Origin: Cerrena zonata
Taxonomy: Eukaryota > Basidiomycota > Agaricomycetes > Polyporales > Cerrenaceae
Assembly (NCBI GenBank): GCA_038087015.1
Contig: JASBNA010000068.1
Location: forward strand, 62,001 to 126,000
DNA: 64,000 nucleotides
Direction: 5' to 3'
The notes below the pieces were generated by a model. That model made no database searches. It was not told the origin of the DNA and was given only the letters and a program-made list of their open reading frames with translations. Both the position numbers and the translations under genes were made by a program. Of the stretch, positions 1-13,614 are shown piece by piece (within the stretch, counting starts at the first letter, position 1; every line of letters begins with the position of its first letter).

Positions 1-1956
<1,956 letters not shown>

Positions 1957-2020
1957 ATTGTCTGGACGCAGTGGAAGTTTGGAATGGAGGTGAGAAAGCG
2001 AGCATAATAGTGTCGGTATG

Positions 2021-2029
2021 CTTTATATA
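2021..2029 (-). promoter_or_regulatory. TATA box of the GH1 gene
   Basis: Read on the minus strand this is TATATAAAG, about 65 bases upstream of the GH1 start codon at 1956, a normal core-promoter distance. It lies in the short gap between the GH1 start and the stop codon of the DUF6533 gene at 2262, so the whole GH1 promoter is only about 300 bases long. Confidence 0.55.
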
Positions 2030-2261
2030 TGTCACACACACGGGTCAATCTCGGACGAACTTGAGCATACGGCACGAATAGTTAACATTCTCAGCCGATC
2101 CTTTGGAATAGGCTTTTGTTACACTTCTACAAGGAAAAAGATACATAAGAAAGACTGCCAGAGAATGAGAGTGATTGTCACCAGCGTGAAAAATGTTGAA
2201 TATCGTATACAATGTACAAATGTAGATCAATACTATACAGTGTTCGGGGCTGTCCAGAGCT

Positions 2262-3823
2262 TCACTGTTCGACTTCCACATCTTCTAGTTCCAATTCTGA
2301 AAATAAGATTAGACCTAGTCTCTTAAGGGAAGGAGAATAAGCAAATATTTACCGGTTTCACCCCTCGTTGTATATTGACATGTTAGATCCGAAACAAAAG
2401 TGTCGCCAGTACTGGGATATACAGTTGAAATGAAGGGTAAGTCCGATCCAAGCGTAGTTGAAGGCCTTGCTTGGCTTGACCAGCCGTCACGTTGTTCTCG
2501 CATATACTTTGGATCTCGGATGTTAAGCATCAAGCGTGACATGAGAGTAATAGCGAGGCTGTATGACCTCATATGAGCGACTTCGTAATCTTTAGTATCA
2601 GAGTACGTACACATTTGTGAAGACCGTGCTGATGCCTTTGACCAGAGGCTGTTACAAATGTAGAGATTAGTTCATGGAAAACAGATCATGTATCAGGGAA
2701 GCAGTACCGCTCCAATCTAAGGATCATTTTAGTAGTGAATGGAAAGGGTTATGGTTTCATTACTCACAAGAAAAGTAACGATGTTCGAGAGATTGGCAAC
2801 GCCCATACATCTGGTTTGACAATCAGTCAAAAAAATCTGGGTTTCCGCCAAGGACTCTTACCCAAAATACATAGCACCTGTGCAGCGATAAACGGAGATG
2901 AATAAGAGATAAATGAACGGAACATACCATCTCGAATTAATATATCAAACAACGTTCTACGCCCGACCTTTTGCACAGTAAAGGCTTTCCAGAGCGTCAA
3001 GGAAAAGATCAGGGTGTCGAATATCAGCAGACCACCCCACGCTATCGCAAGTCGTTGTCCTCTGAAAACAAACGTTTTGGAAAAACTGTGTGGTGATGTA
3101 GAACGATGACTTACTGTAGTACTGATAGACTACTGTTACATCCCACAATCGACGGTTCGGAAGGAGGAGAGTCGTGTTTCGTAAGAACACTCCACTACAG
3201 TAACATTGAGATATGTTGCGGGAGAACAGAAATTGAACATGTACTTACGCAACCCACGGCCGTTCCAAGAAGTGCAGCCGCCGATGTCACCCATAATATC
3301 CGTTTATTACGGTCATACAACGCGTACGTCCGAATAATGAGCAATACTAGGTATCGGTCAATATTACACGTTCACAACTACTTAGAGACGTCCTTACCTC
3401 CAACACTGATTTGTATGACGACGGCATACATTTGGTGATAAAAGATGAACGCATCGCATCTGAGAGTGGTTGTGAGCTCCTGGCATATTGTAAACATGAT
3501 ATACACCTTACAACTATATTTGCAATGGAATATCAATATTCTGAATGAGCGAAAATAATAAAGACACCCACCGAAGTATCATGCTCAGTCAGGAAAATGC
3601 TGATTAACACGGGAATATGCCCCCAAACGCCTATGTAACGAACGAAAAAGAAGAGAGCAACACCTCCATGCCATTTGAACGGTCGAAAGTGCCAGTATCT
3701 CTCGACCTCCATCTGAAACGTCAGAAGATAGTCATAATAGAGGATGGCTAGACCAAACAGGTTAGCCTGAGCGTCGAGTTTTGAATACTTTCGATCGCTT
3801 CTTACCGAAGGAGACCAGTCCAT
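2262..3823 (-). CDS. DUF6533 multi-pass membrane protein
   Basis: Seven-helix-like integral membrane protein of a family (DUF6533) greatly expanded in Agaricomycetes; its function is unknown. Evidence is the signature LAILYYDYLLTFQMEVERYW near the amino terminus, the later segment ALYDRNKRILWVTSAA, the helix segment MGVANLSNIVTF and the carboxy-terminal MSRLMLNIRDP, the usual order in this family. The last exon, spliced after GETG, gives the acidic ending ELELEDVEVEQ and a stop at 2262, which also fits the family. The first exon is tiny (MDWSPS). At least seven introns break the gene. A second member lies at 21046-22717 on the same strand. Family is firm; some internal exon joins are uncertain. 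Confidence 0.8.
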
Positions 3824-5710
3824 AATAACGGATGGCTAGCCTAGTACTGAAATGTCAAACGCGTATCGCAAAACGATGCAAAGCTGTTACACACGTATTC
3901 ACGGCAGCCTCCTCAAGGGATGACATCAAACCTGCCGAATAGGATCGTCTTCAACTTGACAGTGGGAGGCCAGAGTGGCCTGACTAGCCGTAGGCAGCCA
4001 CAACGAAAGGTGGTTAAGAGACAAGACGATGCACTCCGGAGGGGGAGTACTAGCCCACATCAATATGGGATTGTCCACGATATACATCGCGGTGATGGTG
4101 AGTTGTCTAGAAAGCCCGTGTTCCTGGGCCGCCACGAAGGTCTAACCGAATGATCAGATCAAAAACCAGCGATCAGAATCTTAACGTCTGCCTCTTGGCA
4201 CCGGCTGTGCATGTCAGATCCTGCGAGATAGACAGTGTGAATCCGTAATGTATGAATTGCTCATCTTCGCTAGTGACTAATCGTCATTGTTGGTCGGAGT
4301 ACATGCATGATCATACGTAGAGATCTTGGGTTGTGTTGGCAAAAACTCCTCCGACACCTGAGATCCGGTAGCAAGATCGTCGCGGTACCATGCGTAAGAT
4401 GAACAACACCAGACAACACCTTGACAGACGGCGGCCATATAAACATCTGGACGTATGGGTATTTACCCTGGTAGAACCATCATCTTTCAGGTGCGTCAAG
4501 GCCGCCGAACTATCACATAGACTCTGATCACTCGTTAGTTTCCGTACAGTTACCAAACGCCACATATCTCTTCAGCAACGGAGACCCGCATATGACATAT
4601 GTACCACTAGATGATATGGAGCAGTGGGGGGTGGTTATCGGTTTAACAGGAAGCAAAACTTGTGATAGCGACTCGGCGATAGATCAGACCGGAGCTTACA
4701 GGAGCTTACATGTCTTTCTTATCCCATCTACCTTTTCATTCGGAAAGGCTCCTGAACGGCTTGGTGTACCACTGATGTACCCTCACATAATGAAAAATAG
4801 TTTGTTCGCTCGACGACGGCCTTACCGGGTAGCATCTAATATGCTCGCGAGGAGCCAATCTGTCTAAAGCTTATTCCTGGCTTTCACGGTCCTCCGGTGC
4901 CTTTAGACTTGCTCGGCTGCACTGCTGAGGCACCCGGCATCCACACGGTAACACATGTATCGAATCTTGGTTCCGAACTCTGCGGTCTCAGACTTTTGGT
5001 TGGTAAATACCATGTAGGTAATACTCCCTTCAAGTTTAAGTTCAAATCCTTTGCTCACTGTTTGAAGGTACGCCATCAGGGGCAATCGTTGCTAAATGAA
5101 GGAACTTGAGCTGTATACTTGACACTCCTGGTGCCTCGAGCCTGGACTGAACGGCTCAGGAACTGTTTCGTAACGGATGATATGAAAATATATATGGGTC
5201 TCCCGGAAATAAACTTGCTCTCTCTACGTACCTATTGGACTCTTCTAGACCACTGGCACTTGCACCGAGGAAATCTAACTTCACGAAAGTTACCTGTTGT
5301 CTGTCATCGATCATCTCCCGCAGTTCGGACTCGGAGTTGTAACATCTAGCATACTTACTACGCCTCGTACTACCATCGTTAGTTGGACTCGAGCCCTTAC
5401 TCTTACTACCCACAGGGGATCCATAGTATGCCTTGTTATTATGCGACACCAAGCTATAGATATCCCGAGAGTCAATGGGTGACTGTCGACTCCTATATGT
5501 GACACCCTGTGTACGCAGTAAGCGTCAATTCAGGTTATCGTTGCTGTGTGAGAGACTCGGAAAGAATAGCTATACATACACAAATGATACTATAGCCGTG
5601 AACAACCGTGCGCATAATCCCCCCTCAAACCGAGCCACATCAGTTCTGACCTGTCCTGACAAGCACTAGTTGTATCAAACATCGAAATCCGAATATCTTG
5701 AAGACTAAAA
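3824..5710. other. 1.9 kb without a recognised gene
   Basis: No known family was recognised on either strand. On the minus strand two short open stretches look weakly coding: one near 5285-5452 (ending before a possible GTAACT donor) and one at 4903-5085 that contains SITYMVFTNQKSETAEFGTK. They could be exons of an undetected or decayed gene, but no start, joins or homology could be established. Confidence 0.3.
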
Positions 5711-6685
5711 ATGGCTTGTAGACGGTAAGTACTACGTACAAATGTCATCGGACGCATCAAACCGATGATCGACTAACAACGAATACACTGTCAATTGGGA
5801 ACGAACAAACACTAATATTGTAATCAATACCTTAGACACGATCGAGCTCGTCTTATTGGTTGTCATGTTGGCGCTGTAGCCATTCGTGGATGCACAAGAG
5901 GGTGTTGCCCATATCCTCGAGAAGAATCATACCAAGAAATTATCACAAACGAGAGGTATACTTTTGGGCGAGCGGGATACTACGATGGAATTCTGTACTA
6001 TGGCGGAGAAGAGAATCAGTCTTGGAAAGGCAGAAGACCCTGTATAAATCCATACCGGCCGAAATTCGTTTGTGTGGATTGTAGGCGGTGTTTCAAGCAA
6101 ACGACGCTTGAAGGAAACGACTACCAGAAAAGCGATTATGGGGAAATTCACTTGGTTCGCCCGGATTGCGAGAGAATCCCTCAGGTGTGGAAGACTTACG
6201 CTTCCACCATGGCTCGGGGATCGACGTCACAGGAATCAGCCCAGCAAATCAGACAAAAAGAGACTTTCTATATGCAAAACCTCTTCAAGGAGCTATACGC
6301 TGGCATGGAATGTGAAAAGTATTCCTTCACACCGGAGGAGCTCGAGCAACTTCGCCAAGTCAGCCCGACCTTTCACTGGAAGGACATGCGCGGTAATGCA
6401 CATTGCCCAGGATGTGGTAAGGAGGGTAGACCAGTGGGAGGAACCTTCAGACCGTGTGCAAAGACGGATGAGAAGGGATGGAAACAGATTGAGAAGATGC
6501 TTGAAGGTGGAGAGGATTTCAGCTACTGTATGACGTATGCGGAACAATTGGAAGTCATACAAGAAGGGCGGAGGTTAAGGGAGAAGAAGAAAGGAGAAGA
6601 ATCTTGGGCTATTGAGAAAGAGCGACGGATCGCAGAGTTACAGGAGGCGAGCAAGGTGAGCAGACATACGGGGATTGATCTTTAG
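5711..6685 (+). CDS. Cys-rich hypothetical protein
   Basis: Unknown protein of about 285 residues of a type I have the impression of having seen in Agaricomycetes. Exon 1 is only 14 bases (5711-5724, MACRR); an intron at 5725-5835 (GTAAGT..TTAG) joins it in frame to a long second exon. The protein has clustered cysteines near the start (CTRGCC, then CVDCRRCF) and a later CPGCGKEGRPVGGTFRP motif, suggesting zinc binding, followed by a Glu/Lys/Arg-rich probable coiled coil. The stop shown is TAG at 6685. An equally plausible last intron (GTGAGC at 6656 to TGTAG at 6768) would end the protein at 6801 with RNWNKRNSSF. It converges on the F-box gene that ends at 6833. The existence of the gene is well supported; the function is not known. 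Confidence 0.72.
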
Positions 6686-6832
6686 CGAGAAGTTTAAGAT
6701 TTCCGTCGTCTCCACTAAGTTATAGGAAGCAAGACTCAATGATACGGTTTACCATTGGTTTGTTGTAGAGAAATTGGAATAAACGAAATAGTAGCTTCTA
6801 AATTCACGTCGAGTCTGAAACATGCAGAACCG

Positions 6833-8962
6833 TTACAAAGTCCGAGTCCGGATCCCAATACTATGCTTCAGATAATATCGATACCAACCATGGTTGATGA
6901 CAGTAAGGATACCTCGTTCATCAGTTAGCGGGAACTGTCTCCTTACTTTCTGTATATATATATCTGGCTCATACCCACGTAGGCGAGTTGGGGTGAGTTC
7001 AATCTGAACATCCTCCAGCTTGCTAAACTTCGAATCGACAAGGGATTGGTCGATCGGCGCGATCATTGCAATATCTTCCTCTTTCTCAAGAAAGATGGTA
7101 AGTGCAATCATCCGTAGCTTCGGAGCATTGAGCTGGTCCAGAAAGCCTCGGATCGTGCTGACTTGGTCTTCATGCCCCCACTCCCCATCACAACCAACTA
7201 TGCGGATGCTCGTAAGGTTGGTGAGACGGGATAGATCAAATCCCAATTCCGACACTAAATACGCGGTCACATAGTGCACTTGGTAGGGACAGCAATGATC
7301 ACACTCACTTTCGTATTCACACTCAATACCATATGCATCAGGACCGACAGGAAGCTGAAGATGAGATAGCTTGGGGGACTCGCCCAAAGCGAATACTACG
7401 TCACGTAGGGAGTCCAGGTCGACATTGCCATAGACTTCAAACGACTTCAGATGTTCGGCCAATGACTCGGCACGAAACCATTCACGCACGAGAGTAAAGT
7501 CAAATCCCAGATAATAAGTGTCTGAATTGTCGAGACGAAATGATTGCAGGATCGGTGGCGGATAGAAGAGGGGGTACTTTGTTGGTTGATCGCCTGCCCC
7601 AGTGGCCTCTGCTGCAGGATCAATGGGGCCGTCGTGGAGCACAGCAAAGTTCGGGTGAGTTATGTCAATTTCCACGAGGTCGACTCTTGTGAGGCCAGGC
7701 AATGCACGGACAAGGGCGGTAAGATTGTTAGCACTCATCTCACAACGAAGAATATTCAACGTTGTGACGGATGTCAGTGTTGTGAGCTTTGGTATCCAAC
7801 GTGCATACGCCTCCCGGTCTTCGCGGCGAGGGCTGATTTGGGAGAAGTTGAAGAGTTCCAGTATCTTCAGGCAAGGAAAATGGGCATCAAGGACGGTAGG
7901 AAAGACGTAGAGCCATTGGTCAATGTCATCACCGGCATCCTCGCGATGTAATCGCGTATCATCAATCCAAGGTAAACTCCTTCCCTCTAGACGAAGCTTT
8001 CGTACCCATTGTGTAATCTCTGGGGTGGCACGGATCTGTTGAGAGAATTTGTCAAAATCCTCTGGACCATCCAGCGTGATGAAGCGGAATATGTAGGGCC
8101 GAACAGCGTCGCGCCACCAAGAGCAGGTCAGGGCACAAGAGCGAAGAGTTCTGGTGGCATAACACTCCATGTTCTCATTATCCCAAAGATAATCGTAAAT
8201 GAGATAGAACAGCTCCGGAGGCAAGTGCCATGAGGGAGGTTTGTGATTGGGAGTCGGAGTCGGAGTCGGAGTCGGTGCCTTGTCCACTAACTTTTGGTCG
8301 AGCCGCCTGCGTTTGATAGTTGACTTTGTGTTGTCAGCCTGAGGGAGAGAGCTTCACGGGGACCAATCAGCTCATAATGGGTTGGAAGGTTACACTATCA
8401 ACATACTCATCGTCGCCAGCATCACTCTCAAGAGCTGAATGCTTTCGTTTGGATTTGGATTTGGATTTGATGACTGGTTGGTGTTGTCTGAACATTCATT
8501 CGGGATGAAGTCTAGTGACACAATCAAGGCCACAACGAGCGTACCGTTTATTGCGACTTGTGTCCCCAGATGTATCGCGTTTTGGAGGGATCTTCCGTTT
8601 TGGACGACTGCTGATCGTCTTGGTTAGTGCTGGCTCTATAGTGAATAGAGATGTACTATATCACCCACACTGTGTCCTTAGTCTTATCAGTCACGGCTTC
8701 CGTACGAATGCGTTTCGAAGGGTGCCTATTATTCAGTAACTTCACATTAGCATTCTGCACGAAATCATGAGGCGAGATACATACGAAGAGCTGGGATCAA
8801 TATCGCCTGCGGATCTCTTGCATGCTCTCGCAGGTTGTTGCCTCGTCGGGCTACAACTAGGGGTCAGCCCAATTTGGTATGAGGAAGTTCATTCTCAGCG
8901 ACTTACACCGATGACCTTATGTTCCTAGGTTTCTTCCTAGTAGATGGTCCTGCTTTCGGCAT
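6833..8962 (-). CDS. F-box protein with basic N-terminal extension
   Basis: Probable substrate receptor of an SCF ubiquitin ligase. The main exon (about 8300 down to 6833) encodes a Thr-Pro repeat, then WHLPPELFYLIYDYLWD and CALTCSWWRDAVRPYIF, the F-box-like pattern of basidiomycetes, followed by a long Leu-rich carboxy-terminal region. That exon has an internal ATG at 8287, but the frame stays open upstream and joins a set of short exons running back to ATG 8962 (MPKAGPSTRKKPRN). These contain basic patches such as SRPKRKIPPKRD, KSKSKSKRKH and KRRRLDQK, which look like nuclear localisation signals. Donors GTATGT and GTGTAAGT and matching acceptors keep the frame across at least four introns. 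The F-box exon is firm; the upstream exons are my splice inference. Confidence 0.8.
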
Positions 8963-9642
8963 GGTGACAGTGTTTCAAGTCTGTATGCTAATGCAATAGC
9001 GAGTGTTGGTGCACTGGTGAGTTGCAACGAGGCATCGAAACGAGGATGTCAATGAATGCCCAGTGTCTCACCTGCCATCATTCTTGTGTTATTGTTCTTC
9101 CTTGTACTAACGATTACACGTGGCGCTCTTGCCAACATTGACATCTAGATCTATTTCCGTTATTGTTATGTTAGCATGGACACCTTTGCAACGCGTAGCA
9201 ATGCAACTCTGTAAAGAAAATCAGCAAATGTTTACTGTTCAACGTTCAGCGTTCACTGCATGCACAGTCCGATTCAAGTCAAGAAAGCGCCGACAGTGAC
9301 CTTCCCTATGATCGTCAAAGGCGTCGTCTTACTCTATTAACGTAGCATTGACGATAATGATATCAGGTGCGCGGCACAACTGATTTGAAATAGGGGATTG
9401 TCCTCGCGAATATCACAATTAACTTCTACAATCAAATTCTGATCTGAACGTTCTTCTAGTACAGCGTGTTTCCAAGGACGGAAGGTCAATACTTTTGAGT
9501 GGCTCACTGCGATTTCCTGACTTTGTATTGTCCTTGCGGGATGTCAATGGGTCAATCACATTGCAGGTCTGAGGCCTCAAGCTGTATAAAAGGCGAGCGA
9601 AAAAACATGCCTCCCAACATCCTCAACCAATAACACCTCCAA
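8963..9642. promoter_or_regulatory. Divergent promoter region, F-box / C2H2 gene A
   Basis: This 680-base gap separates two divergent genes. It carries repeated GTCAA/TTGAC pentamers (for example near 9140, 9317, 9350, 9486 and 9542-9556) and a TATA box facing right. A short upstream reading frame starts at 9607 and stops before the main ATG of gene A. No coding region was seen. Confidence 0.4.
9585..9592 (+). promoter_or_regulatory. TATA box of C2H2 gene A
   Basis: TATAAAAG lies 58 bases before the start codon at 9643. The paralogue at 12355 has TATAAATA at a similar distance (75 bases), which supports both promoters. Confidence 0.6.
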
Positions 9643-10742
9643 ATGTCACCTTCAAGATCTCTCAGCGTAATGAGTGACATCAATCTAGCAACAGTACGTG
9701 TTCAATGGATAGATCTACCTGCTCCAATCTCATGTCATGTATCTGTAGTACTTCCGCGGTATTCCCGGCAACTACCAATGTCCTGAATGTCACAAGAACC
9801 ACGACTCTTCGATCGAGCTTAGAGAGCACCTCTGGACCCACCGAGAAGCTGATGCTAAGGAATCAATTAGTAATAAAAACAGGTATATATCTTTCTTTGC
9901 TCTAGCATGATACATCCCCATTTATTCGATTGCTTAGACGTCATAAATGCCCTCATCTGAAGTGTGCAGGAAAAATATTTGCGCAAACAACACCGATCAA
10001 AGTACATTTTCGAATTCAGTATGTCATTCAATGGTCTCTCTAACAACCTCATCTAAGTTAACACACCCTATGTAGTACTCGCGAAACAAAAACTTTTGTT
10101 TGTCCTCATCTTGTCTTCTGGACCCCGGGTGATAGAACCCTCTGCGGCTATGCCACCACGCGGCAGAGCCGTCTCGGTGATCATATACTTGCTGATCACA
10201 TGGACCAGGAAGATCTGCAAACTGCGAAACACCCTTGGGTTGTTGCTGAAGATGTTTCGCTCTCGGCTGCTAAGCTTCACTTCGGTAAGCCTCCTCGGGT
10301 GAAAGCTCACCAAGGGAAAGACGGCGCAAAGGGCCTTGATGCTGATGACGGACAACTCCCTCCTGTGAACCCTCCTGCACCTGTGCCTGCACCTGTCAAG
10401 GCCCAAGGACCCGTCGCTGCTGAGTACGGTGCCAATATTCAAGCTCAAGTGGCCGTGCCAACACCTCCTCGCGTGCGCCGTCATCACGCAAGACCTCCTG
10501 TCCCCGCTGCCTATCCTCGTCGTCCCATTCACCTTGACCCGCCCAATCAATTCATCTCTAGAACAGCCACCACGCCCCGCCGCCGTCTTCATCCCATGCT
10601 TGTCATACCACCACCCCCACAATATGTGTATGTGCCGTATGTCAGGCGTGTTTCCACTGGGGTTCGATACGACCCATATCGCAGAGGCATGGTCGAGGAC
10701 TTTGGTTATGAACATATCTTGATGAGGATGGCGAGAGACTGA
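9643..10742 (+). CDS. C2H2-like zinc-finger protein, paralogue A
   Basis: Putative nucleic-acid-binding protein with three C2H2-like modules. Exons read as 9643-9693, 9749-9882, 9939-10018 and 10076-10742. Finger 1 is CPEC..HLWTH with spacing C-x2-C-x12-H-x3-H. Finger 2 is CPHLKC..HFRIH; its last His codon is split by the third intron (CA|T) and is followed by a TGE-like linker, TRETKTFVCPH. The third module is CPHLVFW..C..DHILADH, then the shared KHPWV. The rest is rich in Pro, Ala and Arg and looks disordered; it includes VIPPPPQYVYVP and ends with RRGMVEDFGYEH. The start could also be the in-frame ATG at 9670. Gene B at 12355 has the same exon phases and finger order. The domain reading is good; the role as a regulator is inference. 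Confidence 0.72.
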
Positions 10743-12354
10743 CGAGAGGGTCCTGTCGCAATGCCTATGCACCCACTCTCGTTTCTTACTTCCGACTGGC
10801 TACACTCATTCCGGTTATGACTTAAGGTTCTTGATATGTTTTAATCCTTCTGTTTATGCTTATTACGTTTGTATCATACACTGAAAGGAAGATATGGTGA
10901 ATGTTATATATGATACGGAAATATCATGAAATCCTGCCACAAAATGTGTCAAAATGAGATTATACGTCAGCTGTAAGCGCATCCCAAGAGTACACTTGAA
11001 ATAGTTTTAGTCTGAGTCATAGATTATTCTACTGGTAGTTATCTGACTTTCCTTCCCAGTGCATCGGTCAAGAAAGACGGATGAAGTTCAACGCAACTCG
11101 AATATAAGTTCAACTTTCGAAATTAGTGGGGTACTACTTCAGGCAGTGACTCCGAGTCCCGTCAAGTACGGTGAGCATTTTGATTTCTTCCTCGTTCTCC
11201 AGATAAAGTACGAAGGCAATCTCCTCCAAAGATGGATCGTCCTGATGTCAATAGGTATGTAATATGCATTGCCAATATTGTGCTGCGTTCAGAGAGCGTA
11301 AGAAGCAAGTTGGTCGCCGTACTGTAGCTTATTTGAGTACTTAGAGTGGCGGCGCCCGATGACGTCATACCGTCTCTCCTGTTGCTCAGCGCCAGCGGCG
11401 AACACCTTCAAATCATTCGACTCCGAGTTATTGATTCTGAACATTCCTTCATCACCGTTATAATAGTACCATCAAATAACGACTCTCAATTTGATCCATA
11501 TCGCCGAGTCTTTTTATAATGTATCTCGACTTGAAGCGGATACGATGCGAGTGACGACTCGGAGAGGCGGACGGCAAATTCTGAACGTCCTCCCAATGAT
11601 ACTTGAGGCTCTCGTCAATAACCTATATCTGCTGGCCCTTGCCTCGTTCCAAGTTCTCAACGTCAACCTTGACATGCTCTTAATACCATGCCTACTGTGA
11701 CCGACGATGTCTGTTTGCAGAAGAATACGGCTATATATCGAGAAACGCATCATGAAGATTTTCAATCCTATGGAGACCCTCTTCCGACCGGGTTAGGCTA
11801 GCCGCTACTGAGGTGAGTAAAATATAAAGAGAGGAATTTGAGGTTAACGTTAACAAAAAAAAGTGCTTGAAGCTTTCGCCGAAAGTCGAACTTTCGTTTG
11901 ACAGTTAGTCACAGTGGCTACGTGGCCAATGACCCCCACGTGTCATTTTAGCCAATGGAGAATGCATAGTGTTCCAAACCGCAACGTCCACAACTTTGAG
12001 TATAGCAGACCGTCACAGGCCAACCGCGGGCACTCAATTGAGGTCAATCCTGAGGATCATTGACCGTCAAATTCCAAATTTCAATTGCGACAATGGAGTT
12101 TCGAGTTCATCAGACAAACCGAACATTGATCATTGACCACTGACAATGTCTAGGGCCTACAAACGAGAGAGGCTAATTATAACTGTCAAACGTCAAACGC
12201 CTATAATATATATCTCCGTATTGGCCATTGACAATCCCAAACGGGATCCCAAGGTCAATTGATCCATGCTCTGAATGTGTATAAATACGCTACAGGACGC
12301 AAGTCCTTCAACATCTTACTCTTTCAACATCCCCACATTCATTATTTGCTCACA
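10743..12354. other. Intergenic region and promoter of C2H2 gene B
   Basis: No convincing gene. The stretch 11059-11765 has short open frames on both strands without recognisable domains. At 11843-11854 there is a perfect 12-base palindrome (GTTAACGTTAAC), and at 11880-11896 an inverted repeat CGAAAGT-CGA-ACTTTCG. From about 11890 to 12260 GTCAA/TTGAC pentamers are strikingly frequent, often paired, just upstream of the gene B TATA box. Confidence 0.4.
12280..12287 (+). promoter_or_regulatory. TATA box of C2H2 gene B
   Basis: TATAAATA lies 75 bases upstream of the start codon at 12355 and directly downstream of the block of GTCAA/TTGAC pentamers. Confidence 0.6.
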
Positions 12355-13614
12355 ATGGCCACCAACAACAACGTTAACTTGCGAGAGGTACGTACTGTTC
12401 CGCACATATGAGCGCGCATTATATATCCTGATATAATTTTCTTCTCAGTACTTCTACGGAGAACCCGTCAATATGGGTTGTCCAGAGTGTGACCACGAGC
12501 CCTTCGAATCTAATGCAGAACTTAGAGTACATCTCTGGACCCATCGAGAGACCGTTGCTGGTACACCGACCTCCGATCAAGACAGGTGCCCTCTCATCCT
12601 AACTTTACGCGTCGTAATTTAAGTCTGACAATCTGTTCCTATTATCTTAGATTCCAGAGATGCCCCCATCCCGACTGCTTTAATAGTGAAAGCCCCAGAA
12701 AAGTAGAACAGGCCCTCCTGGACTGCCATATGACGCTCCAGTATGTCCTATCTCTTAACGCGATCCCTATTCAGCTAATGGCCCATTTTTCTATCGCGTC
12801 CTTTAGTACCGGAGAGAACAGGTATGCCTGCCCTCACCTTGTCGAATGGGGCCCATCAAGCGAAAGAAGAATGTGTGGCGTCAAGGCTCCCTGCGCCATC
12901 TGCTTGTTACATCACCGACACGAAGTACACGGATTTGATAAAGACAGGGGAGTAACGGAACACCCTTGGGTTGAAGTCTCTGACTCAAATATGGATATAC
13001 CGCTGTCGGTTGCTACAATAAACTACGGTGCTCGACGCAATGGTAAAGAGAAGGCCGGAGACGATTATTTGCAAGACGAAGAGACTGCCACGGTGGAAGA
13101 CCAGGATAGTGATGTTGACGCAGAAGGGGACGACGAAGACCAGTGTGAAATACTATACTCCTTACCAATCCTCAGTGCACCGATTATCAACACACCAGTT
13201 CCCACTTACAATGCCGCAAACACATATGCCCACAATCCCAATACTCTTCTCGGACATCGTATAAATCCCAGCAACGCTCCTCGCCCCCAACGCGCCGTCC
13301 CCTATCCGAGTCCTTACTACCGTCCACATAGGCCAACGACACACCCCAACACACGCGTAGGGCCAATCGTTCCTGTGCCCAGCATGTCACGGCCCTTTCC
13401 AGCTGCCCCCGCTCAACATGTCGTGCAAATGACCGACTTTTTGTTATACAATCAGATTGTTGCTGCCCATCTTCGTTACGACCCAGTTCTTGCAGCCTTT
13501 GTTGAGGACCCTGTTTATGAACTGCAGATGATGAGCTATGGTGGACTCAGGGACCGGCTGCTGGGGTCAGCGGGTAACGCTGGTCAAGGCTTTGGAGTTG
13601 GTTATTCTCGGTGA
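12355..13614 (+). CDS. C2H2-like zinc-finger protein, paralogue B
   Basis: Tandem paralogue of the gene at 9643. Exons read as 12355-12387, 12449-12585, 12651-12740 and 12807-13614, with intron phases identical to gene A. Finger 1 is CPECDHEPF..HLWTH (C-x2-C-x13-H-x3-H). Finger 2 is CPHPDC..CHMTLH with its last His split by an intron (CA|T) and followed by TGENRYACPH, close to the classical TGEKP linker. The third module is CPHLVEW..MCG..CAICLLHHRHEVH, then EHPWV. An acidic stretch (DQDSDVDAEGDDEDQ) and a long Pro/Arg/His-rich tail follow. Unspliced read-through of the third intron is also open in frame, but only splicing restores the His and linker. Nothing in the tail identifies a function; a transcription-factor role is inferred from the fingers. 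Confidence 0.74.

Noticed and set aside
10068..10772. 234-codon minus-strand frame
   Set aside because: Antisense shadow of the Pro-rich last exon of C2H2 gene A; no family features.
12740..12806. Read-through coding of the third intron of C2H2 gene B
   Set aside because: The intron is open in frame, but splicing at CA|GTATG to CTTTAG|T restores the second His and the TGEN linker, and matches gene A exactly.
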